DNA of 37,559 nucleotides from Terriglobia bacterium (GTDB lineage Bacteria > Acidobacteriota > Terriglobia > UBA7540): assembly GCA_020072925.1 (NCBI GenBank), contig JAIQGA010000059.1, positions 1-37,559 on the forward strand. The letters are read 5' to 3'. The notes below the pieces were generated by a model. It saw nothing but the letters and a program-made list of their open reading frames with translations, was not told where the DNA came from and made no database searches. Below, piece by piece: positions 6,108 through 14,895 of the stretch. The translations under genes were made by a program, and so were the position numbers. Numbering within the stretch: the stretch's first letter is position 1; every line of letters begins with the position of its first letter.

Positions 6108-7811
6108 TTGGCGTTTGATGACAAGTATGACCAAGTGAATAAGCTCATCATCCTGGGAAAAGAGAAGGGTTATCTTCTCTATGACGAGGTGAACGACCTC
6201 CTGCCTTCCGACGTGCATTCCACGGAAGACCTGGAAGATCTCCTTTCGATGTTTGACAACGCCGGCATCGAGGTTCTGGACTCGCCGAAAGCAAAGTCCG
6301 CCGAGGGACTGGCGATCGAGAAAGAAGATCTCAAGGGTGAAGAGGCGGGGGAGGATGTCGAGCTTGACCTGACGCCCGGCGCGCTGGACAAGACCAACGA
6401 CCCCGTGCGGATGTACCTGCGCGAGATGGGCACGGTGCCGCTGCTGACGCGCGAAGGCGAAGTCGAGATCGCCAAGCGCATCGAGCGCGGCCAGCTCAAT
6501 GTTTTGAAGGCGCTCTCGCGCTCGCCCCTGGTGATCCACGCGCTGTTCAATTTGCGCGAGCAGTTGCGCGCCGGGCAGCGGTCGATCAAGGAAGTGGTGG
6601 TCTTTGATGACGACGAGCTGACCGAAGAAAAGGTCGCGGAGCGTCTGAAGGACGTCATCTCCTGCATCGACGAGATTGAGCGCCTTTACAAAAAGCTCGG
6701 GCAGCTTCGCAACAAGCGGGATTCGATTCCCCGCACCAAGCGTCCCCGGGACTATCGCCGGTACAGTTGGGCGGTGGCGCGCCATCGCATCCTGATCTCC
6801 AAGTACTTCCGGTCCACCCTGTTTACGCACGGTGAGCGGAAGAACCTCATTGAGAAGATCCGCGTGGCGGTCGAGGAGCTCCGGCCGCTCGAGCGCGAGC
6901 TGAACAGGCTGGAGAAGCGGGCGGAGGGCTCGCGCAGCAATGGCGGCAAAGATGCGCGCAAGGAACTGCGCGTGGTCCGCCAGCAGCTCACGGAATTCGA
7001 GGAGCGCACGCAATCCTCGGCGGTCGAGCTGCGCCGAAGCTGCCAGAACATTGTGAGCGGCGAGGCGCAGGCCGAAGCCGCCAAGCGCGAATTGATCGAG
7101 GCGAACCTCCGCCTGGTGGTTTCCATCGCCAAGAAATACACCAACCGCGGGCTTCAGTTCCTGGACCTGATTCAGGAAGGGAACATCGGCCTGATGAAGG
7201 CGGTGGACAAGTTCGAATATCGCCGCGGGTACAAGTTCTCGACCTATGCCACGTGGTGGATCCGCCAGGCGATCACGCGCGCCATCGCGGACCAGGCGCG
7301 GACCATACGCATCCCGGTCCACATGATCGAGACCATCAACAAGCTTATCCGCACCTCGCGGCAATTGGTGCAGGAGTACGGCCGCGAGCCGACCTCGGAA
7401 GAGATCGCCAAGCGCATGGATATCCCCGTGGTCAAGGTCCGCAAGGTGCTGAAGATCGCGCAGGAGCCGATCTCCCTCGAGACCCCCATCGGTGAAGAGG
7501 AAGATTCCCATCTGGGCGATTTCATCGAAGACCGCGGCGTGATCTCGCCGGCCGAGGCCGTCATCAACATCAACCTCAAGGAGCAGACCGAGGCGGTGCT
7601 GAAGACCCTGACGCCGCGCGAGGAGAAGGTCATCAAAATGCGCTTCGGCCTCGATGACGGGAGCGAGCACACGCTCGAAGAGGTGGGCCAGAGCTTCGCC
7701 GTCACGCGCGAGCGCATCCGGCAGATCGAGGCGAAGGCACTGCGCAAGCTGCGCCATCCTTCGCGCAGCCGAAAACTGCGCGCGTTCCTGGACGCGACAG
7801 TGCGGGAGTAA
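6108..7811 (+). CDS. rpoD: Primary sigma factor RpoD (sigma-70)
   Basis: RpoD directs RNA polymerase to housekeeping promoters. The chosen start is TTG at 6108, eight bases after a perfect AGGAGG (6094-6099). It gives [13 protein letters not shown], the usual beginning of region 1.1; the longer frame from 5985 adds unrelated residues. The product is 567 residues. Region 1.1 spans about 1-80, and region 1.2 begins [11 protein letters not shown] at about 97. A charged non-conserved region follows. Region 2 is [20 protein letters not shown] through [17 protein letters not shown] (about 330-390), then region 3, and region 4.2 has [20 protein letters not shown] near the C-terminus. No strong promoter was found between dnaG and rpoD, so co-transcription is likely. 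Confidence 0.97.
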   Translation: MAFDDKYDQVNKLIILGKEKGYLLYDEVNDLLPSDVHSTEDLEDLLSMFDNAGIEVLDSPKAKSAEGLAIEKEDLKGEEAGEDVELDLTPGALDKTNDPVRMYLREMGTVPLLTREGEVEIAKRIERGQLNVLKALSRSPLVIHALFNLREQLRAGQRSIKEVVVFDDDELTEEKVAERLKDVISCIDEIERLYKKLGQLRNKRDSIPRTKRPRDYRRYSWAVARHRILISKYFRSTLFTHGERKNLIEKIRVAVEELRPLERELNRLEKRAEGSRSNGGKDARKELRVVRQQLTEFEERTQSSAVELRRSCQNIVSGEAQAEAAKRELIEANLRLVVSIAKKYTNRGLQFLDLIQEGNIGLMKAVDKFEYRRGYKFSTYATWWIRQAITRAIADQARTIRIPVHMIETINKLIRTSRQLVQEYGREPTSEEIAKRMDIPVVKVRKVLKIAQEPISLETPIGEEEDSHLGDFIEDRGVISPAEAVININLKEQTEAVLKTLTPREEKVIKMRFGLDDGSEHTLEEVGQSFAVTRERIRQIEAKALRKLRHPSRSRKLRAFLDATVRE

Positions 7812-7860
7812 CCCTTGCCGCCGCGAATGCTGTCCTGCCGCCTCCTGAGACCGCGGGCGA

Positions 7861-7876
7861 GAAACTGCTGAGTTTC
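7861..7876. terminator. Small hairpin between convergent rpoD and outer-membrane protein genes
   Basis: GAAACT and AGTTTC form a perfect 6-bp stem with a 4-base loop, 50 bases after the rpoD stop and 15 bases before the end of the convergent gene. There is no U-run on either strand, so termination here is only plausible from position. Confidence 0.3.
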
Positions 7877-7890
7877 ACCCCACAACCAAA

Positions 7891-8835
7891 TTAGTGAAAC
7901 AGGCGCTGCAGGCGCCGGTCGAAATTGGGGAATTCATAGGCGACGTTGAATCGCCAAAGCTGGCGATGGCTGTTGGCCGTCAGGCCGAAGGCCGGCGAGA
8001 GCTGTAGCGTCATGCCGCTTCGCAAGGCCCAGGACACTACCGGCGCGGCGTAGTGCGACGCTCTGGCTGGCCCAAACTCCTGCCAGTTGCCCAAGCCCCC
8101 AAAAACCTCCACACCCAGATGGAATTTTTCGCGACAGAGATTGCATGGGCGAGGTGAGGCGGCAAGCGATAGCGGCCGGCTCACACCCCAGGCATATCCG
8201 AATTCCCACGGCTCGTGGCCGAGGTTCTTCTCCGCCGTGAAGTTTTCCGCCACGTTCCACCCCCGATGAGTGCTGGAGAGGATCAACTTGGTTTCAATCG
8301 CGTGGTCGGGTTCGCGCCGCGTCTGGGAATTGGGTTGGGCGTTATCCTCTTCGGGACCGAAGCCCACGACCTCCTTCAGAGTTTTGTCGGCTTCACTCAA
8401 GTGTTCGTATTCAATGTAGAGCACCGGATTGATCCAATGGTCGCCCCGGAAAGGCCGCAGGCGGTTTTCCCAACGGAAGCCGGTGAACAGCGTGCTGTCA
8501 TGGCGGGTGGATTGCCCATCCAGGTAAAATGACGTTGTCCACCAGTTTCTGACGCCGTACTCGAGTTCCGTCGTTGATCCGAGGAAAGCATTTCCCGATT
8601 TCGGCAGGCCCACAATGGGGCTGAGGGAAATCTCCAGGTCGCCGACATCCTCCAACTCATGGTCGTAGGTTACGAAGTAAGGCTTCTGGTCGGCCCGAAG
8701 AGTCAGCGCGCAGAGGAGCGCAGGGATGAGGAATAAAGGCCCGCTCACGAAGGAGCGGCAGCGGTCGATAAGAGCCGTGAATCGTCCAAAAGCTAGTCGC
8801 ACACACGTTGCATTAAGCTCGTTGCGTAGAAACAT
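7891..8835 (-). CDS. Outer-membrane beta-barrel protein of unknown role
   Basis: The ATG at 8835 follows GAGGA at a normal distance; the frame is open to 8904 but without better signals. The 314-residue product has an N-terminal hydrophobic segment ([16 protein letters not shown], a likely signal peptide with a long n-region). Repeated amphipathic strands follow ([41 protein letters not shown]) and it ends near [11 protein letters not shown], all typical of a barrel with periodic aromatics. No catalytic motif is seen. It stands alone on the minus strand between rpoD and a Yip1-type gene. It could be a channel or a structural outer-membrane protein; the specific function is unknown. Confidence 0.75.
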   Translation of the reverse strand: MFLRNELNATCVRLAFGRFTALIDRCRSFVSGPLFLIPALLCALTLRADQKPYFVTYDHELEDVGDLEISLSPIVGLPKSGNAFLGSTTELEYGVRNWWTTSFYLDGQSTRHDSTLFTGFRWENRLRPFRGDHWINPVLYIEYEHLSEADKTLKEVVGFGPEEDNAQPNSQTRREPDHAIETKLILSSTHRGWNVAENFTAEKNLGHEPWEFGYAWGVSRPLSLAASPRPCNLCREKFHLGVEVFGGLGNWQEFGPARASHYAAPVVSWALRSGMTLQLSPAFGLTANSHRQLWRFNVAYEFPNFDRRLQRLFH

Positions 8836-9263
8836 GATTTCTGTCCTCGATGACAATGCGTAAGTTGACTCAGCGAGGCGCCTTCGTGTCTTAGTCACAT
8901 GCAAGCTAGTTGCAACTGTGCTGAAATTAAAGCAGGCTCGGCAAACCTCGTCAAGAGATTTGGGGTCCAGTGGTAATTTCCATCGTCCTGTTGGTCAAAA
9001 GGAGGGTGCGAGCGTCATCCCGGCTTTGCGCCGCATTCGCCATCAGTCGCTTCCCTTCGCGTAATGAAGGCTCTTGCCCAGCTTGAGGGCTGGTGGTATT
9101 TTGCGACTCAGCGAGGTAATGATTTGTATCCCAAGAATAGCGACGGAGTATGTGCCTCGTGCTGGTTCGGTGCGGGTCGGTGCTTGCTTACCCGCAGGTT
9201 GCCTGAAGTTTGAACTGGCTGCCGATGAAATGAGGATCAAGTTCATTCAGGAGGAAAGCGATT
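8836..9263. other. Divergent intergenic region between outer-membrane protein and Yip1-type genes
   Basis: This region must contain promoters for both flanking genes, but no pair of good -35/-10 hexamers stands out. A 12-base direct repeat, GACTCAGCGAGG, occurs near 8866 and again near 9105. No RNA gene or convincing ORF was seen. The Yip1-type gene is preceded by AGGAGG at 9249-9254. Confidence 0.45.
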
Positions 9264-10019
9264 ATGGCAGACGCCATGGCGACAACTGCTGAAACCCCGA
9301 ATCCGCCGGCAAAGTCTTTTCTGGCGCGCCTGATCGGTGTGTTCTTTTCTCCCGGCGCGACATTTGCGGATATCGCCCAGCACCCCGATTTCATTGCCCC
9401 TCTGGTGCTTGCGATCGTGGCATCGGTGGCAGTCACCGAGACCATGCTGGCGAAAATTGGCATGGAACGCATTGTTCGCATGTCGATCGAACGGAGCAGT
9501 CGCGCATCGTCAATGAGCGCCACGCAGATGGACCAGGCGGTTCAGCAGGGCGCGAAAATTGGCGGCATCATCGCCCACGTGGGGGGTGTAATTGGGCCGG
9601 GCATCTTTCTGCTGATCCTGGCAGGAATTGGCATTCTGATTCTGGTCCCGGTGTTCGGCGCGAAGACCAACTTCAAGACCGCGTTCTCCGTCACCTGTTA
9701 TGCGTACATGCCTGCGATCCTGGGCGCGCTGGTGACCATTCCCGTAATGATCTTCGGCGATCCCGAGACGTTCAACCCTCAGACTCCTATGCCCAGCAAC
9801 CCAGCGTTCTTTATGGACCAGCAGACAGCCTCCAAGGCCCTTTATGCCTTTGCGTCGTCGGTCGACCTATTTACGATGTGGCTTCTGGTTATGCTTGCCA
9901 TGGGCCTCTCCGCAGCTTCGGCGTATAAAGTAAAGACACGGTCCGTCTTCCTCGTCTATTTTGGCCTTTGGGCACTCTGGGTCGTTGGTAAAGTGGGCTG
10001 GGCTGCGCTGGCTGGATAG
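9264..10019 (+). CDS. Yip1-family multi-pass membrane protein
   Basis: The ATG at 9264 follows AGGAGG by nine bases. The 251-residue product starts with a short cytoplasmic segment, then the typical Yip1-domain opening (LARLIGVFFSPGATFADIAQ: a membrane-proximal helix with Pro and Phe). About five hydrophobic helices follow: ~50-67, ~98-125, ~135-160, ~190-220 and ~228-250. Bacterial Yip1 proteins are abundant in Acidobacteriota and have no established biochemical role. The stop is 69 bases upstream of the tgt start, in the same direction, so the two could be co-transcribed. Confidence 0.8.
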   Translation: MADAMATTAETPNPPAKSFLARLIGVFFSPGATFADIAQHPDFIAPLVLAIVASVAVTETMLAKIGMERIVRMSIERSSRASSMSATQMDQAVQQGAKIGGIIAHVGGVIGPGIFLLILAGIGILILVPVFGAKTNFKTAFSVTCYAYMPAILGALVTIPVMIFGDPETFNPQTPMPSNPAFFMDQQTASKALYAFASSVDLFTMWLLVMLAMGLSAASAYKVKTRSVFLVYFGLWALWVVGKVGWAALAG

Positions 10020-10088
10020 CCGGAAGCGCAAGCAAAGGGCGTTTCGAGCGGCGAAGAACGGTCCGCAAGATTTGCGGAGGGAACACTC

Positions 10089-11399
10089 ATTAAGTTTGAG
10101 ATCATCAAACGCGACCCTGCCACCCGGGCTCGTGCAGGATTGCTGCATACATCCCACGGTGTTGTCGAGACGCCGGTATTCATGCCGGTGGGGACGGCAG
10201 GAACTGTCAAGGGCATGACCCAGGAGATGCTCGAAAGCCTGGGTGCCCAAATCCTTCTGGCCAACACCTATCACCTCTATCTCCGTCCAGGACACGAAAT
10301 CATTCGCGGCTTTGGAGGCTTGCACCGTTTCATGGCCTGGCCGCACGCGATTCTGACCGACAGTGGCGGCTTTCAGGTAATGAGCCTGAAGGGCCTGGGG
10401 CGCGTCACCGAGGATGGGGTATGGTTTCGCTCGCACTTGGACGGGTCTTCACATTTCCTCTCGCCCGAGCGGGCCGTGGAGATTCAACTGGCACTCGGCG
10501 CGGACATCATCATGACCCTTGATGAATGCGTGGAATACCCAGCCAGCCACGAAACGCTGCAACGCGCCGTCAAGCTGACGGGTCGCTGGGCGCGGCGGGC
10601 GCGGGACTATTACCTTACAGCAGTGAGTGGGGAGTCGGGTGTAGGGTGTCGGGTGTCGGGTGCAGGGACTCGGGACTCGGGAATCGGGAATCGGGGCCCG
10701 GAAGCTGGCGACAGGGGATCGGGAGTAACGCACGGCAGCGCGGAACGCGCCGAGCCAGGGAGTTCGGATTTCGCTAGTCGAGACTCAAAGTCCGCCCCGT
10801 CTCCCCCGAGTCCCGAGTCCCGAATCCCGAGTCCCGCTCTTTTTGGCATCGTCCAAGGTGGCGTGGACAAGGATCTACGCCGGGAAAGCGCGGAGGAGTT
10901 GGTCGAACTAGGTTTCGAAGGTCACGGGCTGGGTGGGTTCTCGGTGGGGGAGCCTAAGGCGGAGATGTATGACCTGGTCGAACACACCGCCGCCATGCTT
11001 CCTGCTGATCGGCCCCGGTACCTGATGGGCGTGGGAACGCCTGCGGACCTGGTCGAGGGCGTAGCCCGTGGAATCGACATGTTCGATTGCGTGCTGCCGA
11101 CGCGCAATGCCCGCAATGCCTGCGTCTTCACCTCCGAAGGGAGAGTCATTATCAAGAATGCTCGTTACGCCGGGGATGAGTCTCCTCTCGATCCGGCGTG
11201 CGCATGCCCCGTATGCCGACGCTATTCCAGGAGTTACCTCCGGCATCTTTTTGTGGCGGGGGAGATGTTAGGGGCCATTCTGGCCACTCAGCACAACCTG
11301 TACTTTTACCTTGACACGCTGCGCAAAGTCAGGCAGTCTATTTTATCTGGCGAGTTTGTGGATTTGTGTGCAAGGGTACGAGGGACTCTAGCCATTTGA
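10089..11399 (+). CDS. tgt: tRNA-guanine transglycosylase (queuosine), ATT start and repeat-derived insertion
   Basis: Tgt exchanges guanine 34 of GUN-anticodon tRNAs for preQ1, a step in queuosine synthesis. The family N-terminus (KFEIIKRDPATRARAGLLHT) begins directly after an ATT codon at 10089, seven bases downstream of GGAGGG (10076-10081). No ATG, GTG or TTG lies in frame between the preceding stop (10017) and this point, and the next candidate (TTG 10140) would remove 17 conserved residues. Visible motifs are LTDSGGFQVMSL (general acid region), FGIVQGG, the nucleophile region MFDCVLPTRNARN, and the zinc site CACPVC with a downstream His. Residues about 177-249 are a Gly/Ser/Arg-rich insertion made of heptad repeats, lengthening the protein to 436 residues from the usual 370-380. 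tgt-yajC-secDF is a widespread order. Confidence 0.95.
   Translation: MKFEIIKRDPATRARAGLLHTSHGVVETPVFMPVGTAGTVKGMTQEMLESLGAQILLANTYHLYLRPGHEIIRGFGGLHRFMAWPHAILTDSGGFQVMSLKGLGRVTEDGVWFRSHLDGSSHFLSPERAVEIQLALGADIIMTLDECVEYPASHETLQRAVKLTGRWARRARDYYLTAVSGESGVGCRVSGAGTRDSGIGNRGPEAGDRGSGVTHGSAERAEPGSSDFASRDSKSAPSPPSPESRIPSPALFGIVQGGVDKDLRRESAEELVELGFEGHGLGGFSVGEPKAEMYDLVEHTAAMLPADRPRYLMGVGTPADLVEGVARGIDMFDCVLPTRNARNACVFTSEGRVIIKNARYAGDESPLDPACACPVCRRYSRSYLRHLFVAGEMLGAILATQHNLYFYLDTLRKVRQSILSGEFVDLCARVRGTLAI
10617..10835 (+). repeat. Inverted heptad arrays inside the tgt coding frame
   Basis: Nine units of GGGNNTC/GGGTGYA type run from 10630 to 10692. Four complementary units (GAGTCCC-type) run from 10808 to 10835, where conserved tgt sequence resumes. 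The two arms can pair into a GC-rich stem of about 28 bases around a 115-base loop. The whole insertion is 219 bases, 73 codons, so the reading frame is kept although seven is not a multiple of three. Confidence 0.85.
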
Positions 11400-11439
11400 C
11401 TCATCCCCGAACCGAACCTAGAAATCCCGAAGCTTGCTG

Positions 11440-11466
11440 ATCCCGTCGACGACAGGCGGGATTTTT
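11440..11466 (+). terminator. Intrinsic terminator after tgt
   Basis: ATCCCG (11440-11445) pairs with CGGGAT (11457-11462) over an 11-base loop and runs into five Ts. It lies 40 bases after the tgt stop and 30 bases before yajC, so it may end or attenuate transcription between tgt and the sec genes. Confidence 0.65.
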
Positions 11467-11497
11467 CATTCGTCACCTGAAGGCTCGCGTCTCCACC

Positions 11498-11863
11498 TTG
11501 ACCGAGTGCTCACTCGTTAACGGTATCGCTCTCGCGGCAGACGCCGGTATGGGCGGCGGATTGTTCTCGTTTATCATCCTCTTCGCCCCGCTCTTTGCAA
11601 TTTGGTATTTCCTGGTAATTCGTCCTCAACAACAGCAGCGGCGCAAGACACAAGAGATGCTCGCCAACCTCAAGACGGGAGATCGGGTCGTAACCAGTGG
11701 GGGCATCTACGGGACGATCGTAGCCTTCCGGAACGGGGTGGTCCAGTTGCAGATCGCCAGCCAGGTCAGAGTAGATCTGGCGCGGACCGCGATTACCGGC
11801 GTGGTGACGGAAGAAGCGGAAGCGGCCGCCAAGCAGCAAGAGGCGGCGGCAAAGAAGAAATGA
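11498..11863 (+). CDS. yajC: Sec translocase accessory subunit YajC
   Basis: YajC is a single-span membrane protein that associates with SecDF. The frame from TTG 11498 gives 121 residues; an in-frame ATG at 11549 is an alternative, and neither has a good Shine-Dalgarno sequence. A hydrophobic helix (FSFIILFAPLFAIWYFLVI, about 23-41) is followed by the family signature RPQQQQRRKTQEML. The KTGDRVVTSGGIYGTIV core comes next, with an Ala/Lys-rich tail. It precedes secD and secF, the usual arrangement. Confidence 0.92.
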   Translation: MTECSLVNGIALAADAGMGGGLFSFIILFAPLFAIWYFLVIRPQQQQRRKTQEMLANLKTGDRVVTSGGIYGTIVAFRNGVVQLQIASQVRVDLARTAITGVVTEEAEAAAKQQEAAAKKK

Positions 11864-11958
11864 TACCCTCCGCTCCCTATCGGCTTCGCGGTTGGGGGCG
11901 GACGGAGAGTCACCGGCGAGTACCAGATTCGCTGGCAAGGGGGTTGTGACTTCCGGCA

Positions 11959-13563
11959 ATGAAGCTACGTAATCGAACCATACTTATCGCCGTGGTTGTG
12001 GTTGTCTGTTTGATCGGCATTATTGGCTTTCCTAAGAACTATCAAGCGCTCAAAGACAACTTCAAGAATCATATTCGACTGGGTTTGGACCTGAAGGGCG
12101 GCACCCACCTGGTCCTGCAGGTCCAGGTCGAGGACGCCGTCAACATTACGGCGGACGCGGCGCGCGAGCGCCTCCAGGACGAGTTGAAGAATCGCAGCAT
12201 TCCGTTCGCGGATATCCAGAAGTCGGACGACACCTCCAAGCAACCTCCCATCCATCGCATCCTGATCAAAGGCATCCCGCAAGAGAAGAGCGCCGACCTG
12301 CAAACGCTGACCAGCGAGCAGTTTTCTGACTGGGAAGTGTCTCGCATGCCGGGCGACGCTACGGCCTGGATGATGACTTTGAAGACGACCTCAGCCGCCG
12401 CCATTCGCAACCAGGCTTTGACGCAGGCGATGGACACCATCCGGCGTCGCGTGGACGCCCTGGGAGTTACGGAGCCCACCATCGCTGAGTACGGCCAGGG
12501 AGACTACGAGTTGGTGGTGGAATTGCCTGGTGTCGATGATCCCACTCGGGTCAGAGATATCATGCAGCGCACGGCCATGCTGGAACTGAAGTTGGTCCAG
12601 GATGGGCCGTTTCCCTCTCGCGAAGCGGCGTTGTCCGCGCACGGAGGGATTTTGCCGCCGGATACGGATCTGCTTCCGGGACCGGCCGGCCAGAATGGTG
12701 AGACCTGGTATGTGATCAATCGCGTGGCCGCCGTCACGGGCCGCGACTTGACCGGAGCCGACCCCTCCCACGATGAGGCTGGCCAGCCCGACGTCGACTT
12801 CACCCTGACACGCGACGGCGCGGCGCGCTTTGCACGCGTGACGGGCGCGAACATTGGCAAGTATTTGGCCATTGTGCTGGACAATCGGGTGGTCAGCGCG
12901 CCGGTCATTCAAAGCCAGATTTCCGACCGCGGTCAGATCTCGGGAGGGTTCACTCCCCAGAAGGCACAGGACTTGGCGCTGATGCTCCGTTCGGGCGCTT
13001 TGCCCGCATCCATCAAGTACCTTTCGGAAGAGACCGTCGGACCGTCGCTGGGCGCCGATTCTATCCGACACGGCATCGTCGCGTGCATCGTGGGATTTGC
13101 GGCCGTGATGTGCTTCATGCTGATTTACTATCGCGGCGCCGGCGTCAATGCTGACGTGGCGCTGATCCTGAACCTCATTATCCTGGAGGCGGCGCTCGCT
13201 TACTTTGGGGCGGTTTTGACGTTGCCGGGCATTGCAGGAGTCATCCTTACCGTCGGTATGGGTGTCGACTCGAATGTACTTATCTTCGAGCGAATTCGTG
13301 AAGAACTGCGTCTGGGCAAGGCTGTCGGCGCAGCGGTGGCAGGGGGCTTCGATCACGCCTTCGTCACTATCATCGACACTCACGTGACCACCGTCGTCTC
13401 GGCGGCGATTCTGTTCGCGTTCGGTACCGGGCCCATCAAGGGTTTTGCCGTGACCCTGACCATCGGTCTGGTGGCCAACTTATTTACGTCCGTCTTTGTG
13501 TCGCGCACCATTTTTGACTACGTTCTCACCAAGCGTGAGAAAGGTGCGGCGCTGAGCATTTAA
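11959..13563 (+). CDS. secD: Protein-export membrane protein SecD
   Basis: SecD works with SecF to pull translocating proteins across the inner membrane using proton flow. The 534-residue product has an N-terminal membrane helix (about 8-26), the LGLDLKGGTHLVLQV motif (about 42-56), and a large periplasmic domain ending near DVDFTLTRDGAARFARVTG. Five further membrane helices fill the C-terminal third, including GMGVDSNVLIFERIREELR. The ATG at 11959 has only a weak upstream purine run. secF follows after 66 bases. Confidence 0.96.
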   Translation: MKLRNRTILIAVVVVVCLIGIIGFPKNYQALKDNFKNHIRLGLDLKGGTHLVLQVQVEDAVNITADAARERLQDELKNRSIPFADIQKSDDTSKQPPIHRILIKGIPQEKSADLQTLTSEQFSDWEVSRMPGDATAWMMTLKTTSAAAIRNQALTQAMDTIRRRVDALGVTEPTIAEYGQGDYELVVELPGVDDPTRVRDIMQRTAMLELKLVQDGPFPSREAALSAHGGILPPDTDLLPGPAGQNGETWYVINRVAAVTGRDLTGADPSHDEAGQPDVDFTLTRDGAARFARVTGANIGKYLAIVLDNRVVSAPVIQSQISDRGQISGGFTPQKAQDLALMLRSGALPASIKYLSEETVGPSLGADSIRHGIVACIVGFAAVMCFMLIYYRGAGVNADVALILNLIILEAALAYFGAVLTLPGIAGVILTVGMGVDSNVLIFERIREELRLGKAVGAAVAGGFDHAFVTIIDTHVTTVVSAAILFAFGTGPIKGFAVTLTIGLVANLFTSVFVSRTIFDYVLTKREKGAALSI

Positions 13564-13629
13564 GGAAAATACGGGAACTTCCCGCGGCTCTGCGGTGTCC
13601 ATCCTAACGGCGAAGTGCGGGGTTAGATT

Positions 13630-14856
13630 ATGGAGTTTTTTCACGAGCCCAAGATTGAGTGGATGGGAAAGAAGTGGTACTTCATCGCCCTTTCCCTCGC
13701 CCTGGCAGCCGCCGGGCTGATTTCCATCGCCGTGCATCGCGGCCTGATCTACGGGATCGACTTCCGCGGCGGCACGGTGGTGACGGTTAAGTTCGCCAAG
13801 CAGCCGAACCTCGATGCCATTCGTAACGAACTGCACGCCGAAAATATCCGCGACGAGACAATCCAGCAGATCGGCGCCGCACAGGACCACGAAATCATCA
13901 TCTCGCTGGACCTAAAAGAGACGACCTCCACCCAGGCCCTGGATACAGGAAAGCGGGCGATTATTACGGCCCTGTCGAGAATGTTCGGGACGCCTCCGGC
14001 TGGCAAGGAAGATTTCAACAACGCCAGCCCCCAGACCGTGGCCGAGCGTCTGATTGCTTCCGACCCGCTGAAGCTGGCATCGAAAGGTCTGGACGCCGCC
14101 ACCAAAGGCTATCAGGACTTGGCACAGGCGCTGGTGAATTTCCGCAATAACCCCCCGAAAAGCGGCCTGATCGCGGACTTTCAGGAACTCAATTCCGTCC
14201 CCGGCGTGACTCCCGCCGTGACTTCCGCCCTGAATGACAACTTCTATCTTTCCGGTTTCGCGGCCAAAGACACCAAGATCGTCGGACCGAAGGTCGGCAA
14301 AGACCTGCGTCTGCAGGCGCTTTATGTGACCCTGGCAGGTCTGGCCGCCATGCTAGTTTACATCTGGTATCGATTTGAGCTAGTCTATGGGCTGGCGGCG
14401 GTCGTCGCCACGTTCCACGACGTCATCATAACCCTTGGGTTCTTTTCGCTGCTGAACAAAGAGATTACGCTGACGGTGATTGCAGCGTTGCTGACGCTCG
14501 TGGGTTATTCCATGAACGATACCATCGTCGTCTTCGATCGCATTCGGGAGAACTTCCGGCTGAACAAGCGCGAGAACTTCGTCGAACTGGTGAATCGCAG
14601 TATTAACCAGACCTTGAGCCGGACCATCTTGACGTCGGGTTTGACCTTCATCGCGGTGCTCTCGTTGTTCATCTTCGGCGGGGAGGTCATTCACGGATTT
14701 GCCTTTGCGCTCGTCGTGGGGGTCATCATCGGCACCTATTCTTCCATTTTCATTGCCAGCCCCATTGTGGTGTATTTCCATATGCGGCTGGCCAAGACCC
14801 CGGCGGGAACGAAAGTGAAGGTTTACGAGCGCGAGGCCGCAGGCGCGCGCCGGTAG
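13630..14856 (+). CDS. secF: Protein-export membrane protein SecF with enlarged periplasmic domain
   Basis: SecF is the partner of SecD. Visible features are a first membrane helix (about 17-36), YGIDFRGGTVVTVKF (about 41-55), and the C-terminal five-helix block containing GYSMNDTIVVFDRIRENFR. At 408 residues it is about 90 longer than typical SecF. The extra length lies between about residues 115 and 200, in the periplasmic loop (polar, helical, ending SVPGVTPAVTSAL). It reads continuously and looks like a lineage-specific elaboration. tonB follows after 39 bases. Confidence 0.96.
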   Translation: MEFFHEPKIEWMGKKWYFIALSLALAAAGLISIAVHRGLIYGIDFRGGTVVTVKFAKQPNLDAIRNELHAENIRDETIQQIGAAQDHEIIISLDLKETTSTQALDTGKRAIITALSRMFGTPPAGKEDFNNASPQTVAERLIASDPLKLASKGLDAATKGYQDLAQALVNFRNNPPKSGLIADFQELNSVPGVTPAVTSALNDNFYLSGFAAKDTKIVGPKVGKDLRLQALYVTLAGLAAMLVYIWYRFELVYGLAAVVATFHDVIITLGFFSLLNKEITLTVIAALLTLVGYSMNDTIVVFDRIRENFRLNKRENFVELVNRSINQTLSRTILTSGLTFIAVLSLFIFGGEVIHGFAFALVVGVIIGTYSSIFIASPIVVYFHMRLAKTPAGTKVKVYEREAAGARR

Positions 14857-14895
14857 TTCCGTTGCCGGCGTGTGCAATTTTGAGGAGGGACAGCC

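Noticed and set aside
6078-7757. 559-codon open frame antisense to rpoD
   Set aside because: It covers a certain sigma-factor gene, and its product is a low-complexity Leu/Asp/His/Arg-rich mirror of the high-GC codons with no Shine-Dalgarno sequence.
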